From Piper betle (lineage: Eukaryota; Streptophyta; Magnoliopsida; Piperales; Piperaceae), in assembly GCA_033002965.1 (NCBI GenBank), contig JAURVB010001854.1:1-64000 (forward strand): DNA of 64,000 nucleotides, read 5' to 3'. Positions 11,319-22,152 of the stretch are shown in pieces (position 1 is the first letter of the stretch; each line of letters begins with the position of its first letter). The position numbers and the translations under genes are program-made. Below the pieces are notes generated by a model that ran no database searches, was not told the origin of the DNA, and was given only the letters and a program-made list of their open reading frames with translations.

Positions 11319-12104
11319 TGTTGGGGTCCCTCATCATACGATGGATGTGAGAAGACATGCAACTATATGGGGAATCGTAAAGACATGGAGTTATTCCAAG
11401 AGGTATGAGGAATTCGAGAAGAATTGCTGAAGACGATGAGTATTTAGTATTTTGGCTCTTGGTATTTACGAGGCTGGTTTTCTTTTCCTATATATATAGT
11501 TGTATTGTGAGAGAATAGAATAGGAGAGAGTACAACAGAACTGAGTGTATCATTGTGTGCTTCACTGTGAGGGTTTTACAGTGAGGCTCTCCCTCTCTCT
11601 CTTAGAGGAGGGAGAGCCTCTCCTCATGGTAGCCTCTCCTCATGGTGTACTTACTTTGTCCGATGTGTGTATCGGTGTCCTAACTGGAGTGTGTTTCAGT
11701 TAGAGGTTGGTGTTCCTAATTGGAGTGTGTTCCAGTTAGAGGTTGGTGTTCCTAATTGGAGTGTGTTCCAGTTAGAGGTTGCGGTTACAGATCTAGACAG
11801 GGTCACCATTGGTGGTGCATGTGAGAGAAGAAAGAGGAATTGTTCGTTGTGAGGAGAAGACATGAGTTTGGGTTCTTCGACAAGACCAACTGTAGTTTAT
11901 TTCTTATCCTTCTCTACCTTTTGTCTATGATTTGTAATTGGGAGTAATTTTACTCATCTCATATTTTTTGGTTGTGGTTTTATTTCAATTTGAAAGTTTC
12001 CACTTTAAATTTGTGTGTCATATATCTTTTATCCTGTATTGGTTTGCCTTGTCAAAACACACACAACATGGTGTTTGGGGATCTTGGTTGTTAAAATCCC
12101 AACA

Positions 12105-12810
12105 AAATGTGATTTGCCAATTCGGAGTTTCTAAAGATGTGTTCATTATAATGGTCCTTTGTTCCGAAATCAACAATTTTTCAAGTTTGTGGAAAAATAC
12201 CATATCAAAGATTACCCCTCAACGGCATACAATACAGTCGTAAATGGCCTAGCCGAAGTCTTCAACAAAACAGTTTGTAAATTGTCGAAGAAAATTGTGG
12301 AAAAAAATAAAAGGGTTTGGCATTAACGTCTTTCTGAAGTTCTGTGGGCTTAACTACAATTCGGGGGACAACTCAAGCCACACCATTTTCGTTGATGTAT
12401 GAATGTGAAGCCTCATTACCAGTTGAAATTCAAATGCCTTTAGTAAGAATGACACTTCAAGTGAAAATCTGCACAAAAGAGAAAATTAATCTGAGGATAC
12501 AAGAGTTAGAAGTCTTGGATGGAAAATGGTTGCAAACTCAACAAATTTTAAAGTTATACCGTTCAAGAATGACTGTTGCTTTTAACAAAAAGGTTAAGCA
12601 ATGTGTTTTCAATCAAGGTGACTTGGTTCTTGCTGTAAAAAGGCCCATGATTCCCAAAAAATTTAAAAGGAAAATTCCAAGAAAAATGCGAAGGACCATT
12701 TGTCATCGATAAAGTTTATTCTAAAGGAGCGCACGGACATTTTAAATCACGAAGGTAATACATGTCTTGATCCCATAAATGGAAAAATTTTTAAAAAGTA
12801 TTATGCCTAA
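12105..12810 (+). pseudogene. Integrase C-terminal half of a Tat/Ogre-like Ty3/gypsy element
   Basis: Plus-strand frames read, with breaks, an integrase core part near 12240-12310 (NGLAEVFNKTVCKLSKKIVE), then from 12344 TIRGTTQATPFSLMYECEA, LPVEIQMPLVRM, SRMTVAFNKKVKQ and GDLVLAVKRPMI, continuing with a shifted frame to the element's usual C-terminal end near 12810. The pattern (ATPFSL-YG-EA-LPVEI and FNKKV) is that of plant Tat-group integrases, not chromoviruses, and no chromodomain follows. It starts exactly where family K ends, in the opposite orientation to the pol left of copy B. Confidence 0.8.
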
Positions 12811-13149
12811 AAGAAATTGAGAGAATTATAATTATTTTTGCACTAAATGTGAAGTGCTACTAGTTTTTTCTCTCTAAAAAAAGGAAGAGATCTACCAACT
12901 ATAGTCGCACTCAGTGCGATAGGCTAATAGTATGATAATAAAGGGGATATAAAAGAAATTCCCGATCAAAGTCAAATAAATTGACAAGTAACAAAAGCTA
13001 GTTCGGTTCTATCAAAATGAAATGTAGGGTTGCACCATAATGCTTAAAACAAGAAAAAGTATGTTTAGGCCGAAGTGGGAAAAAATTAATGATAATGACT
13101 TGGGCTAGATGGGCTTCTTAGGAAAATGTTGAAGTCCAACAATCTAATG
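12811..13149. other. Probable 3' non-coding part of the Tat-like element
   Basis: Follows the integrase end directly; AT-rich with no frames. No LTR end could be recognised. Confidence 0.35.
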
Positions 13150-14009
13150 TCTACGGGTGGGCATGGGCGTTCGAAATACCGAGTCCAACCGAAATCCAAA
13201 GCATGTCCGACCTAATTTGATCAGCCGAATTCGACTAAATAAAAATAAACTAAATATGAACATTTTTTGTCCAACCGAACGACCAACCGAGTGTATGATA
13301 TTTTATATCAAGAATATAATGTTTTCAATATTTGCGATGCTAATATTATGTTATATAAAAATTAAAATCATGATATAAATTAAAATTAATTAATTTTGTA
13401 CATAAAATTGATATTTAATATCTAAAATAACCCAAAATGACTTAAATAGAAAAAAGATAAAAGTCATCATCATATTTAAGAATTTAGAACAATACATTTA
13501 CAATAACAATCATATCAAATCATTTACTATATAACTAGAATGCTCTCAATTAATACCATAGCTTAATAAATTTTTAAATTTTAGCTCATATACATTTCTA
13601 AATTAAACAAAAAATAATCAATTCATAGAAGTTTTAAAATAGTCTTTGATATCAAAATGTACTCTAATATTACATATACTTTTAAGATAATATTCTAATA
13701 GTTGATTCTTCATCTAACATAGCTCACCTAAATGAAAAAATATTCAAAAGAGTTAATTACTTGTAAAAATATTTTACAAATATTAGAAGAGTAAAAACTC
13801 AATATAACATTCTCACGTGCTCATTATAGACATGAAGATTTTGGAATACTATCTCCATCAACAACATCATCAATATATTTCCATTCTTCAGTATCATTGT
13901 TTTAAACAAATTTGATGATGAACTTGATTATTTTTCTACAAGTTAAAAATATAATAACAAAAGAAGAACATATGTTAAAAAAAATATCAAAAAAGAAAAT
14001 GCATTATTA
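13150..14009 (-). other. Possible terminal part of a hAT element
   Basis: Starts near GGGTGGGCATGGGCG, resembling hAT-type termini that commonly begin with GGGTGGGCA-like sequence. The rest is AT-rich and non-coding and leads into the minus-strand hAT transposase relic, as expected for the 3' side of such an element. No matching opposite terminus was found. Confidence 0.35.
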
Positions 14010-14169
14010 TAAAACATGAATTATTTTTATATTCACTCATCAACTAATTTTGAGCACGTATTAAAGCTCTAAGAGAAAATGTATAAATATAAAACATGAA
14101 TTATTTTTATATTCACTTGTCAACTAATTTTAGGCATGTGTCAAAGTTTTAAGTATTTTTGGGCACAAA
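14010..14169. repeat. 80-bp tandem duplication in the hAT relic
   Basis: The block beginning TAAAACATGAATTATTTTTA occurs at 14010 and again at 14090, with several substitutions. It duplicates the last coding bases of the transposase relic and some downstream sequence. Confidence 0.75.
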
Positions 14170-14248
14170 CTATTCTTAGTTGAGCCAATTATTTGTTCTT
14201 CAATACTAAATGTCGATTCGAAGGCGGTTGACATAAAAATGAGTAAAA

Positions 14249-14751
14249 CAAGGGCTGCTAATTTAGCGAGCTAGCGCGTGAGCATTTGGCAATAGGCTCG
14301 ACTTGACTTGACTCGAAACTCAGTATTTAAATGCTCGAGCTCAAACTCGGCTCGAGTTCAAATCCTACGAGTCGAGTTTGAGGAAGGCAGTGTTCGATTC
14401 GATTCGACTTGGTTATAACTTGAACTCGACTCAAAATTGACTCATAGCTCGACTCGATAATATAATATAATAATATACATAATATCACTTGCCTAATCAA
14501 AATATATTTAAAATCATAAATAAATATTATTATTGACTACATACTAACAGATGGTGGTGGTGGGGGTATTTTATTTTTTTATCAAATCTAGGTTGTCCAT
14601 GTAATTGAACGATCTAGATATGTCCATGTAATCGAACAACATAAAAATATTCGAGTCAATTTCGAACATATACATTCAAAACTAGTTCGATATCGTGTCG
14701 AGTTCAAACACAAGCTGAGCTTGGCTTGCTCGCTTGTTTAGCAGCCCTAAT
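14249..14751. mobile_element. 503-bp MITE with AGGGCTGCTAA termini, TSD TAAAA
   Basis: The left end CAAGGGCTGCTAA and the right end TTAGCAGCCCTAAT form terminal inverted repeats, with GCGAGC also shared further in. TAAAA flanks both sides (14244-14248, 14752-14756). Removing the element and one TAAAA restores a continuous hAT transposase frame across the site, which fixes the boundaries. The interior is rich in ACTCGA/TCGAGT motifs and has no coding capacity. hAT MITEs usually make 8-bp duplications, so assignment to hAT is uncertain. Confidence 0.78.
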
Positions 14752-15036
14752 TAAAATATCGTGAGCAATTTTTCCCAAAATATGATATTTTATTATATTT
14801 AATCTCTACCGTAATAATATATCAAATTGTTTATCTATTCTATCTACAAAAGGAATAGTTAATTCATCCAAATAAGTCTCCAAATCAGTTTGTGTTAGCT
14901 TATTTAATAAACATTTAATAATCAACTTGCTTACTCCTTCTAATTTCTTACTTAGGCCTCTAATAAGATAAACACTTGATGAACTTTCAATTCTAATAGA
15001 GGGCTTGTTTGATACACATCTAGCCATAGATTTCAT

Positions 15037-15539
15037 ATTAATTTTATTTTTTGAAATTTTTAATTGTAATATAATATTTCTTTCTTCAAATATTTTTAAA
15101 AAATGATTTTAATTTTTATTGTAATTTACATGAGAGAAACTTCGAGAAAAAAAGAGATAACGATTATATAAATGAGATATTAGTTATTTGTGAGAAAAAT
15201 AATATTTATAATAAATAATAATAATTAGATAATAAAATAAATATGCGGTGAAAATAATTTTCTATTTTGACCGTGTCTAACGGTGACCAGCTTGGTCAAA
15301 AAATTTTAACGGTGAATGATAGATTTTTTGTCCGAAGTTAAGATCCGACATTAACAATGCGTTGTGTTGTCTGACCCACGACACCAACCCCCGCTAAAGT
15401 CAGTAAACAAAACAGACCTAATTTTATTCACACAAGAAAGAAATGGTCATGTCCATAAGCCCCCGGCTGGCAGCAAGCCAGATCAATTTCCCGGTGACAA
15501 AGGGCAGAAAGTCATCCAAATGAGTTTATAAAAGTAAAA
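15037..15539. other. No recognisable feature
   Basis: AT-rich non-coding sequence. It becomes less AT-rich after about 15240 without a recognisable gene. Confidence 0.5.
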
Positions 15540-16701
15540 TGGGAGGTTGCTATAGTCCCGCAAATATCAAAGATGAAAATCGCCGAAAAGTTACAAAGTC
15601 ATCTGCCAATCAAGCTGTAACGATAAAGAAAAAAAAAGAAAGAGAGAGAAAGGAACCTCCACGAGCAGGGCGGGATAAATTACACATCAAGAGTAAAATT
15701 GGTGACCCCGTTGTATTGCGCCGCCGCCTGAGCTGACAGGACCATGGAAGAATCAAGATGTAAGGAGATACATTCCAGAAGTTTTCTTGACTCGTCAACT
15801 TATCGTTACTCATTGTAATGGCAGCACCCCGCAAAGCCACCTCTTCCCGGATTGCAACTCGTTTAGCCTTTAAGGCTGCTATCTCCCATTCCAATAACCA
15901 AAGACCATCTTCCTTCTCGCCATGAGCTTGCAACAAAGTCTCTACATGAAGAGACTCTTCGTAGTTGTAGCCTCTTCTTTGGCGCATACCAGCTGAGTGA
16001 TCTCAGTCTAGATGTATAACTCTGATCTGCAATAAAAATCTGTAGCTTTGGAAGATGTAGCCCTGTACTTGATGCCCAACCAAGAAGAGCTTGCAACCCA
16101 ACATGAAGTTGAGGAAAGTCTAATAAAGCACTCGCTTGCAGCATCATTAAAGAGTCTTTGATCATTTTTAAGGTTGAAATTTGCAAATCCGCAGAAAAGT
16201 GGTGTTCGGCAGATTGTGTGATGAAGTAGGAGGAAGAGCACCCTAAAAAAAATGAAAAGAAAAATGAGGGGTGAACGAGGAAGGAAAGAAAATAAAAATA
16301 AATAAAGGAAGAGGGTACGAAATAAAACATTTACCATAAGGAACAGGAGACACAATATTTAAGCTTTTCATGCCCTCTTTACCTCCATTTTCGTCGTCTC
16401 TAAAACTTGCAAGGGAAACCTCGTTGACCTGAAATAAATTTAAAGTGCAAGTAAATATTGGAATGGGAGACTTTTGGAGGACATAAGAATAACAATAGTA
16501 GATGCTCCCTTGTCCATTTTGGCCTCTATAAGAGCATGTTCTTTCTCACATGCAATGCCTAAAATAGCCAAAAGTCGTGTCATATGTATATGAAAGATAA
16601 CAGGAAACAAAAATGTAAACATTTTGGCTCGTCCCAGGACGTCGATGGACACACTGTGCATCTCCACGGTCGATTCTCGAGAGGAGCAAAAAACGGTTCA
16701 A

Positions 16702-16744
<43 letters not shown>

Positions 16745-17530
16745 TATACAAAAAAAAAAAAGAAGTGGAGACTCACTTTCCATGTCGCTGCCACCATCGT
16801 CAACGATGCCACAATATGCTTCGCCATCCTCAGGATCTTCACCCACAGTGCCGGTAAGATCAATGCTATGAGGAGTATCTGATGGAAGGTTGTATTGCAT
16901 TCCTACTCTCATAAGAGGCTGAGGGAAGAATATCATCAAAAGCCACATTGTCACGAGGAACCAATGATAAGGGATGGTGTCTAATAACATAAATGTTGGC
17001 AACCGTGATAAATGGAATTGGTTGACCATTACTTCGAGGGATCATGAGGATTGGAACCGCATTGTAAACCACAAGAGTCGCAGTACAGAAAGGAATTGAT
17101 GACATACCAATTTGATCACCACCACCTTGTGTATCAGCCAAAGGAACTGAGGGAGCAAATGAGGTAAAAAAATTTTTTAAAAAGAGAAAAAAAGAAGAAG
17201 AAAGGTATCAAATAATACCCAATTTGGGGACTCATCTTTTTCTGCCACCCATGGTGGGATTATTTCCTTGAGCTTTATATAGAATGGAAACACACAAATA
17301 TGATAACAAAAATTTAAAAAATAAATAAAATAAAAGAGAGGAAAGAATGAAAGAAAGGGGCATGCATGAAAAAAAGGAAGAAAGAGAAGGGGTCGGTAGA
17401 CTACTAAAAGAAGATTCACCAAGATAAGGAGAGTTTGGATGATATTCCTCGAGTGGCAAAATTGTCGTAGACACAATAGAAGATGAAGGGTTTGAATCTA
17501 AATCAGTCCTCAAAGATTTCATAGGCCTAT
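15540..17530 (-). pseudogene. Decayed multi-exon gene, downstream part (possible plant-mobile-domain type)
   Basis: The minus strand shows exon-like blocks separated by pyrimidine-rich, AT-rich blocks with plausible GT...AG borders. Examples are DLTGTVGEDPEDGEAYCGIV (about 16865-16785), an intron-like block ending TTTCAG near 16430, and a helical block HFSADLQISTLKMIKDSLMM...FPQLHVGLQALLGWASS (about 16200-16050). A basic coiled-coil-like tail LLEWEIAALKAKRVAIREEV follows near 15900-15840. It continues, on the other side of the inserted family K element, the block at 22153-23345. I do not recognise the protein firmly; the layout resembles plant mobile domain genes with a coiled-coil tail. It may itself be a transposon passenger gene. 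Confidence 0.4.
16702..16743. repeat. (AAT)n microsatellite
   Basis: About 14 AAT units inside an intron-like block of the decayed minus-strand gene. The asparagine run read on the plus strand is an artefact of it. Confidence 0.95.
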
Positions 17531-17930
17531 TGTTGGGAATCCCTCATCATACGATGAATGTGAGAAGACATGCAACTACATGGTGAATCGTAAAGACATA
17601 GAGTTACTCTAAGGGGTACAAAGAATTCGAGAAGAATCATATTTAGTATTTGGTTCTTCATATCTACGAGGTTGAGTGTATCTTGAGTACAGGTCTTTTA
17701 CTATATATATATATATAGTTGTATTGAGTGTGAAATAGAGTTAAGAGAGTACAATTTGAAGAGTGTGTGTTATTGAGTTTCACTGTGAGGTTTTACAGTG
17801 AGGCTCTCCCTCTCACTCTTAGGGGAGGGAGAGCCTCTCCTCATGATGTACTTACTTTGTTTGATGTGTGTACCGGCTATGTTCGATGTGTATTCCTAAT
17901 TGGAGTATGTTCCAGTTAGAGGTTGATTGT

Positions 17931-18100
17931 GTTCTCAATTGGATGTATATCTCAGTTGGAGATTATCGAAGTTTGTGTTCCCAATTGGATGTGTATCCTA
18001 GTTGGAGATTATTGAAGTTTGTGTTCCCAATTGGATGTGTATCCTAGTTGGAGATTATTAAGGTTGTGTTCCCAATTGGATGTGTATCCTAGTTGGAGAT
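17931..18100 (+). repeat. 46-bp minisatellite inside family K LTR (copy C)
   Basis: The core GTTC(C/T)CAATTGG recurs at 17931, 17977, 18023 and 18068 (spacing 46, 46, 45), each followed by GTGTAT and AGTTGGAGAT. The nested LTR landed in the last unit. Confidence 0.88.
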
Positions 18101-20754
18101 TGTAAAGACTAAGGAAATAAAATTATTCGGCTTGGTTAGGGAAGGATCAAACGTTGAGGAAAGTATTATTATTATTATATTTTTTACCCGATTAAATATT
18201 ATATTTTATTCTTTATTTGGTTACCCTATTAAATAAAATACGGGTGTTGGGGTGTTTTCCCATACCCTAACCATCATTTTTATTTTATTTTTATGAGGGT
18301 CATCTTCCTCTTCCTCACCGTAGCCATCATTCTCATCTTCTTCTCCTTTCTCTCCTTTTTGCTCTCCTCTCTTGGCGATGTTCTTACACCTCGTCTTCGT
18401 GTCCTGTTCAGTATGCTTTTCTTGTCATTCTTTTACTCATTTTGGTTGCTGTTTTGTTCTCCTGTAAACATGCATTTCATGACCGCCATGCTAACTTTTG
18501 TTGTTTCATCAATTCATGAATGCCTTGCTTTTGCTGTTGCTTAATCCAACATCCTATGCTATGTAATTGGTTTGTTTAGTATTGCAGAGTTGCAGTCTCT
18601 AGCGTCTTATGATTTCTATGCATGGGGTTTGGATAGTGGGCAACGTTGTGGGTTTCGTCGGCCAAGGCTCACGCCATGCATGCTCACAGCGCAGCCTTGA
18701 TGTTGTGGGTTGTCGTGCGGGGAGAAGGAAAGCTTCCCCGGCGGTGCTGCTGGCCAGGCTTCATGCGCCGCCTTGGTGCAGGGCGGTGTCGCCTTGGATT
18801 GCTGCTGTAAAGCACGAGCTTGAGGCTTCCTCGCTTGTTGTTTTTATTTTGTTGTTGACGCTGTGTTGGGGTGCTCAATAGGGGTGTTCAATTGGATTGT
18901 TGGGGAAGCAGTTAGTGAAGGTCGTGACCTATTTTGGTGCCAAAGATGAAGGTAGGAGAAGAGAAGAGCGTCGGGGAAGAAGAAGATCGCAAATCTATAA
19001 TATATGCTTGACTCGATACCGACTCGAGTTAAAAATAATACTAACTCGTAATAAATCTTTAAAAATAATTATTCTAATGGGTTATGGGTTAAAGTTGCTA
19101 AACTAATTAATTATTGTACGAAATCGCCATAAGTAATAAAAATACGGAATGATAAACGGTCTATAATTAATCGGCGTACTACAAATGATTAATTTTAAAT
19201 CGGATGGTTATAAGTAATTAACAAAATAAAGATTTCACCTTTACCATATTAAATTTAATATTAGGTAAATAAAGTAATTATTTTAATAATGAGTTAATAA
19301 GGTAGAAAATGAGTTATTAAACTATAATCGTGTAAAAAGAACCTAAATAGCATAATGAAAATAAATAAAGTTCGAACCTTTATTGAGTTGAATAATTTAA
19401 AATAATTATATTAATAATATCTTTGAATTAGGATAATACACATCATTTTAAGTAACTTAATTGAACGACTTAATTAATTAAATTGTTATTAATAATGATA
19501 ATGATTAAAGATTAAAATCGTAAATTAGATCGTCAAGATCATGGTTAAGTAATTATCATCTCAAAGAAAAATACACTAATAATAGTAATTAAATACTTAA
19601 TAATTATTTTATCGTTAGTGAAGTGTGAATTATGATTTAGATAATTAATTTAAAATGTAAAGTATGACTTAAATGATTATTTCACATGAATAATTTAATA
19701 TTTAAGATTGTTGAATGTTGCATGCTTTATGTTGTCGAATTTTAATAATGATATATATTAGTCATTTAGTTGCATAGATTTCTATTCGAATAAAATTATA
19801 CTTATGTATAATTTTATGTTCTCGTTCAAATTAGGATCGTTGGTCACAGTTGCAGGTTCACTTACGAACTATCCAGGTCCGTATAATTATTTGAAATGTT
19901 GTATTTTCTCTTTTTGGCAGCCTTGGTCGGCCTAAGCCCAAATTCAACCACCATGCACCGAGTGCAACCGGGGTCAAGGAATTGATTCAGTCTGACACGG
20001 GTTGTACCCTTTAAAAATTATTATGTGGGAATCTTGGACGATTTGAGTTCATATCTGACTACCATGTGCCGAGTGCAACCGAGGTTGACTCAATTCGACA
20101 TAGGGAAGCACCCCCTGAAAGATTGAATACCTACCCCTATGCCAAAAGGGGTGACAGGACGCAATGGCACAAGACGGCTCATTATGCACTTGTGATACCG
20201 AGAGGGTGAGTCAAGGGCAAATATCAGTAACTACAGGCCGTGGGCTATCTAGAGTGTGTGCGCACACATGAGATTGGAGCTGGATGGGGTGGCCACCCCT
20301 CCCAGTATATTACGAGTTCGACATAGGATCATAACAACTAAAAGTTTCGAGAAATAATAATAGAGATTATATTGACTTGTTTTATTTAATTATGCGCCTT
20401 AGTGGTTTTATCATTAATGTGGAATTGGCTCCGCAGGTGAGCAGCTTTAGACTGAGGACTAAAAGTGTGGTTCGTGGATCTCTTACCAACCAAGGTTTGG
20501 TGAATTAATAATAAATTTGACTTCCTTTTATTCTCTTGTGTTATAAATGTGGCTATGGGAACTATGGGAAACGGTTAGAGACTGTGGGACTTTATTTTTA
20601 TGTATTGTTACATGCTATTAGAACATGATTTATTTTTATGATTTATACATTTTCTAGACTTATTTACTATGTTATGATTCATGTTCATGAATAGTATGTT
20701 TATAACATTTAACTTTTTAAGTAACACCCGAGCCGGTTAGGGCGGCTCGTTACA
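18101..20754 (+). mobile_element. Solo LTR of chromovirus family T, 2654 bp, TSD GAGAT
   Basis: Starts TGTAAAGACTAAGG and ends CGGCTCGTTACA, with TGTAA/TTACA ends. GAGAT is present at 18096-18100 and 20755-20759, and removing the block restores the family K LTR. It is homologous over its length to the reverse complement of 101-2202, whose element keeps a chromodomain integrase. A GC-rich patch at 18690-18800 and a CCGAGTGCAACCG(A/G)GGT motif repeated at about 19957 and 20070 lie inside. It has no second LTR or internal domain. Confidence 0.92.
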
Positions 20755-21084
20755 GAGATTATTGCGGTTGCAGATTTAGACATGGTCACTATTGGTGGTG
20801 CATGTGAGAGAAGAAAAAAAATTGTTCGTTGTACGACGAAGGCATGACTTTGGGCTCTTCGACAAGTCCAATTGTAGTTTATTTCTTATCGTTCTCTACC
20901 TTTTGTCTATGGTTTGTAATGTTGGGTAATTATACCCATTTTATATTTTTGGTTGTGGTTTTATTTCAATTTGGAATGTTTCCACTAATATGTGGGTGTC
21001 ATCTATCTTTATCCTTTATTGGTTGGCCTTGTCACAGACTCAACATTGTGTTTGGTTATTTTGTTTGTTAAAAACCCTAACAAT

Positions 21085-21100
21085 TGGCGCCATCTGTGAG
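21085..21100 (+). other. Primer binding site of a different type (copy C)
   Basis: TGGCGCCATCTGTGAG follows the 5' LTR after two bases, the place where copy B has the initiator-Met type TGGCATCAGAGC. TGGCGCC-type sites are known from plant Ty3/gypsy elements (reported as tRNA-Arg or tRNA-Asp primed; exact tRNA not checked here). Confidence 0.7.
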
Positions 21101-21528
21101 AAAAGCAAGGTCATAATTCTTTCCCCAAGAGGGTGGGGAGATGTACTAGAAGTTCTAATCAGGGGAGATAGAAGACATTCCACATGAGTTGGGAGGAGAG
21201 AAGTATTAAAATATTTCCCTCATGTGATGGCAATCGGCAAGCGATCAACATTGGTGCTTCAAGTTCGACTGGTGTTCGATAAATGGTGCAGAGTTGATGA
21301 TTTTTCAAGGAGTTTCCACATGAGGCGAGAAAGGGAGATTGGAAGGTTGTATCTCTTTCCCATGTGAAGGATGCTGAAACTAAGCATCGTAAAGATATGT
21401 AACTACATGGTGAATCGTAAAGACATGGAGTTACTCTAAGGGGTACGAAGAATTCGAGAAGAATCATATTTAGTATTTAATTCTTCATATCTACTAGGTT
21501 GAGTGTATCTTGAGTACAGGTCTTTTAC

Positions 21529-21529
21529 T

Positions 21530-21571
<42 letters not shown>
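21529..21571. repeat. (AT)n microsatellite at the LTR TATA region
   Basis: Expansion of the short TATATA run seen at the same place in the other family K LTRs, here about 40 bases. Confidence 0.92.
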
Positions 21572-21574
<3 letters not shown>

Positions 21575-22152
21575 GTATTGAGTGTAAAATAGAGTTGAGA
21601 GAGTACAATTTGAAGAGTGTGTGTTATTGAGTTTTTTACAGAGAGGGAGAGCCTCTCCTCATGGTGTACTTACATTGTCCGATGTGTGTACCAGTTTTGT
21701 CCGATGTGTATTCCTAATTAGAGTGTGTTCCAGTTTGAGGTTGATTGTGTTCTCTATTGGATGTGTATCCCAGTTGGAGATTATTGAGGTTTAGTATTCC
21801 TAACTGGATGTGTATCCCAGTTGGAGATTATTGTTGTTGCAGATCTAGACAGGGTCACTATTGGTAGTGCATGTGAGAGAAGAAAGAAAAATTGTTCGTT
21901 GTGAGGAGAAGACATGACTTTGGGTTCTTTGATAAGACCAAATGTGGTTTATTTCTTATCGTTCTCTACTTTTTGTCTATGGTTTGTAATGTGGGGTAAT
22001 TATACCTATTTCATATTTTTGGTTGTTGTTTTATTTCAATTTGGAAAGTTTCCACTAATGTGTGGGTGCCATCTATCTTTATTGTTTATTGATTGGCCTT
22101 GTTACACACTCAACATTGTGTTTGGTTATTTTGTTTGTTAAAAACCCTAACA

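Larger units (their letters stand above)
10096..12104 (+). mobile_element. Complete non-autonomous LTR element, family K copy B
   Basis: Two LTRs, 10096-10912 (817 bp) and 11319-12104 (786 bp), enclose only 406 bp. Both start TGTTGGGGTCCCTC and end AATCCCAACA. Outside one indel of roughly 45 bp near 10420-10460 they look almost identical by eye, so insertion was recent. A primer site and a polypurine tract are in the right places. The internal region has no gag or pol; its only open frame (about 11098-11430) is unrecognised. TGTTGG...CCAACA ends and an iMet-type PBS suggest a Ty1/copia-related parent (inference). The flanks differ (GCGAG left, AAATG right), so there is no target duplication; see findings. 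Confidence 0.88.
14010..15036 (-). pseudogene. hAT transposase C-terminal (dimerisation) fragment, split by a MITE
   Basis: On the minus strand 15036-14757 reads LETYLDELTIPF, FDILL, then after one in-frame stop RLNIIKYHILGKIAHDI. After the 503-bp insert the same frame resumes at 14243 with MSTAFESTFSIEEQIIGSTK and continues with stops. This is the hAT C-terminal dimerisation signature (FD-L-WW--N--KYP-L---ARD-L--P-S---SE-AFS). The tryptophans of the WW pair are lost. Most of the N-terminal transposase is absent beyond 15036. It is long dead. Confidence 0.75.
17531..22152 (+). mobile_element. Full-length family K element copy C, TSD CCTAT, split by a nested LTR
   Basis: Starts TGTTGGGAATCCC and ends AAACCCTAACA, flanked by CCTAT at 17526-17530 and 22153-22157. 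The 5' LTR is 17531-18100 plus 20760-21082, interrupted by the solo LTR 18101-20754. The internal region is 21083 to about 21385. The 3' LTR, about 21386-22152, lacks its first ~30 bases together with the polypurine tract, so a small deletion spans that junction. Without the nested insert the element is about 1.96 kb, close to copy B. No gag or pol is present. It interrupts a minus-strand gene. Confidence 0.88.

Noticed and set aside
10322..11852. Repeated VPNWSVFQLEVG peptides on the plus strand
   Set aside because: Translation of the LTR minisatellite, whose 36-bp unit is a multiple of three; not a protein.
16624..16857. Plus-strand frame with a poly-asparagine run
   Set aside because: Created by the (AAT)n microsatellite.
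5532..18100. CRISPR-like spaced repeats
   Set aside because: Units are contiguous and degenerate with no unique spacers, in a plant LTR.
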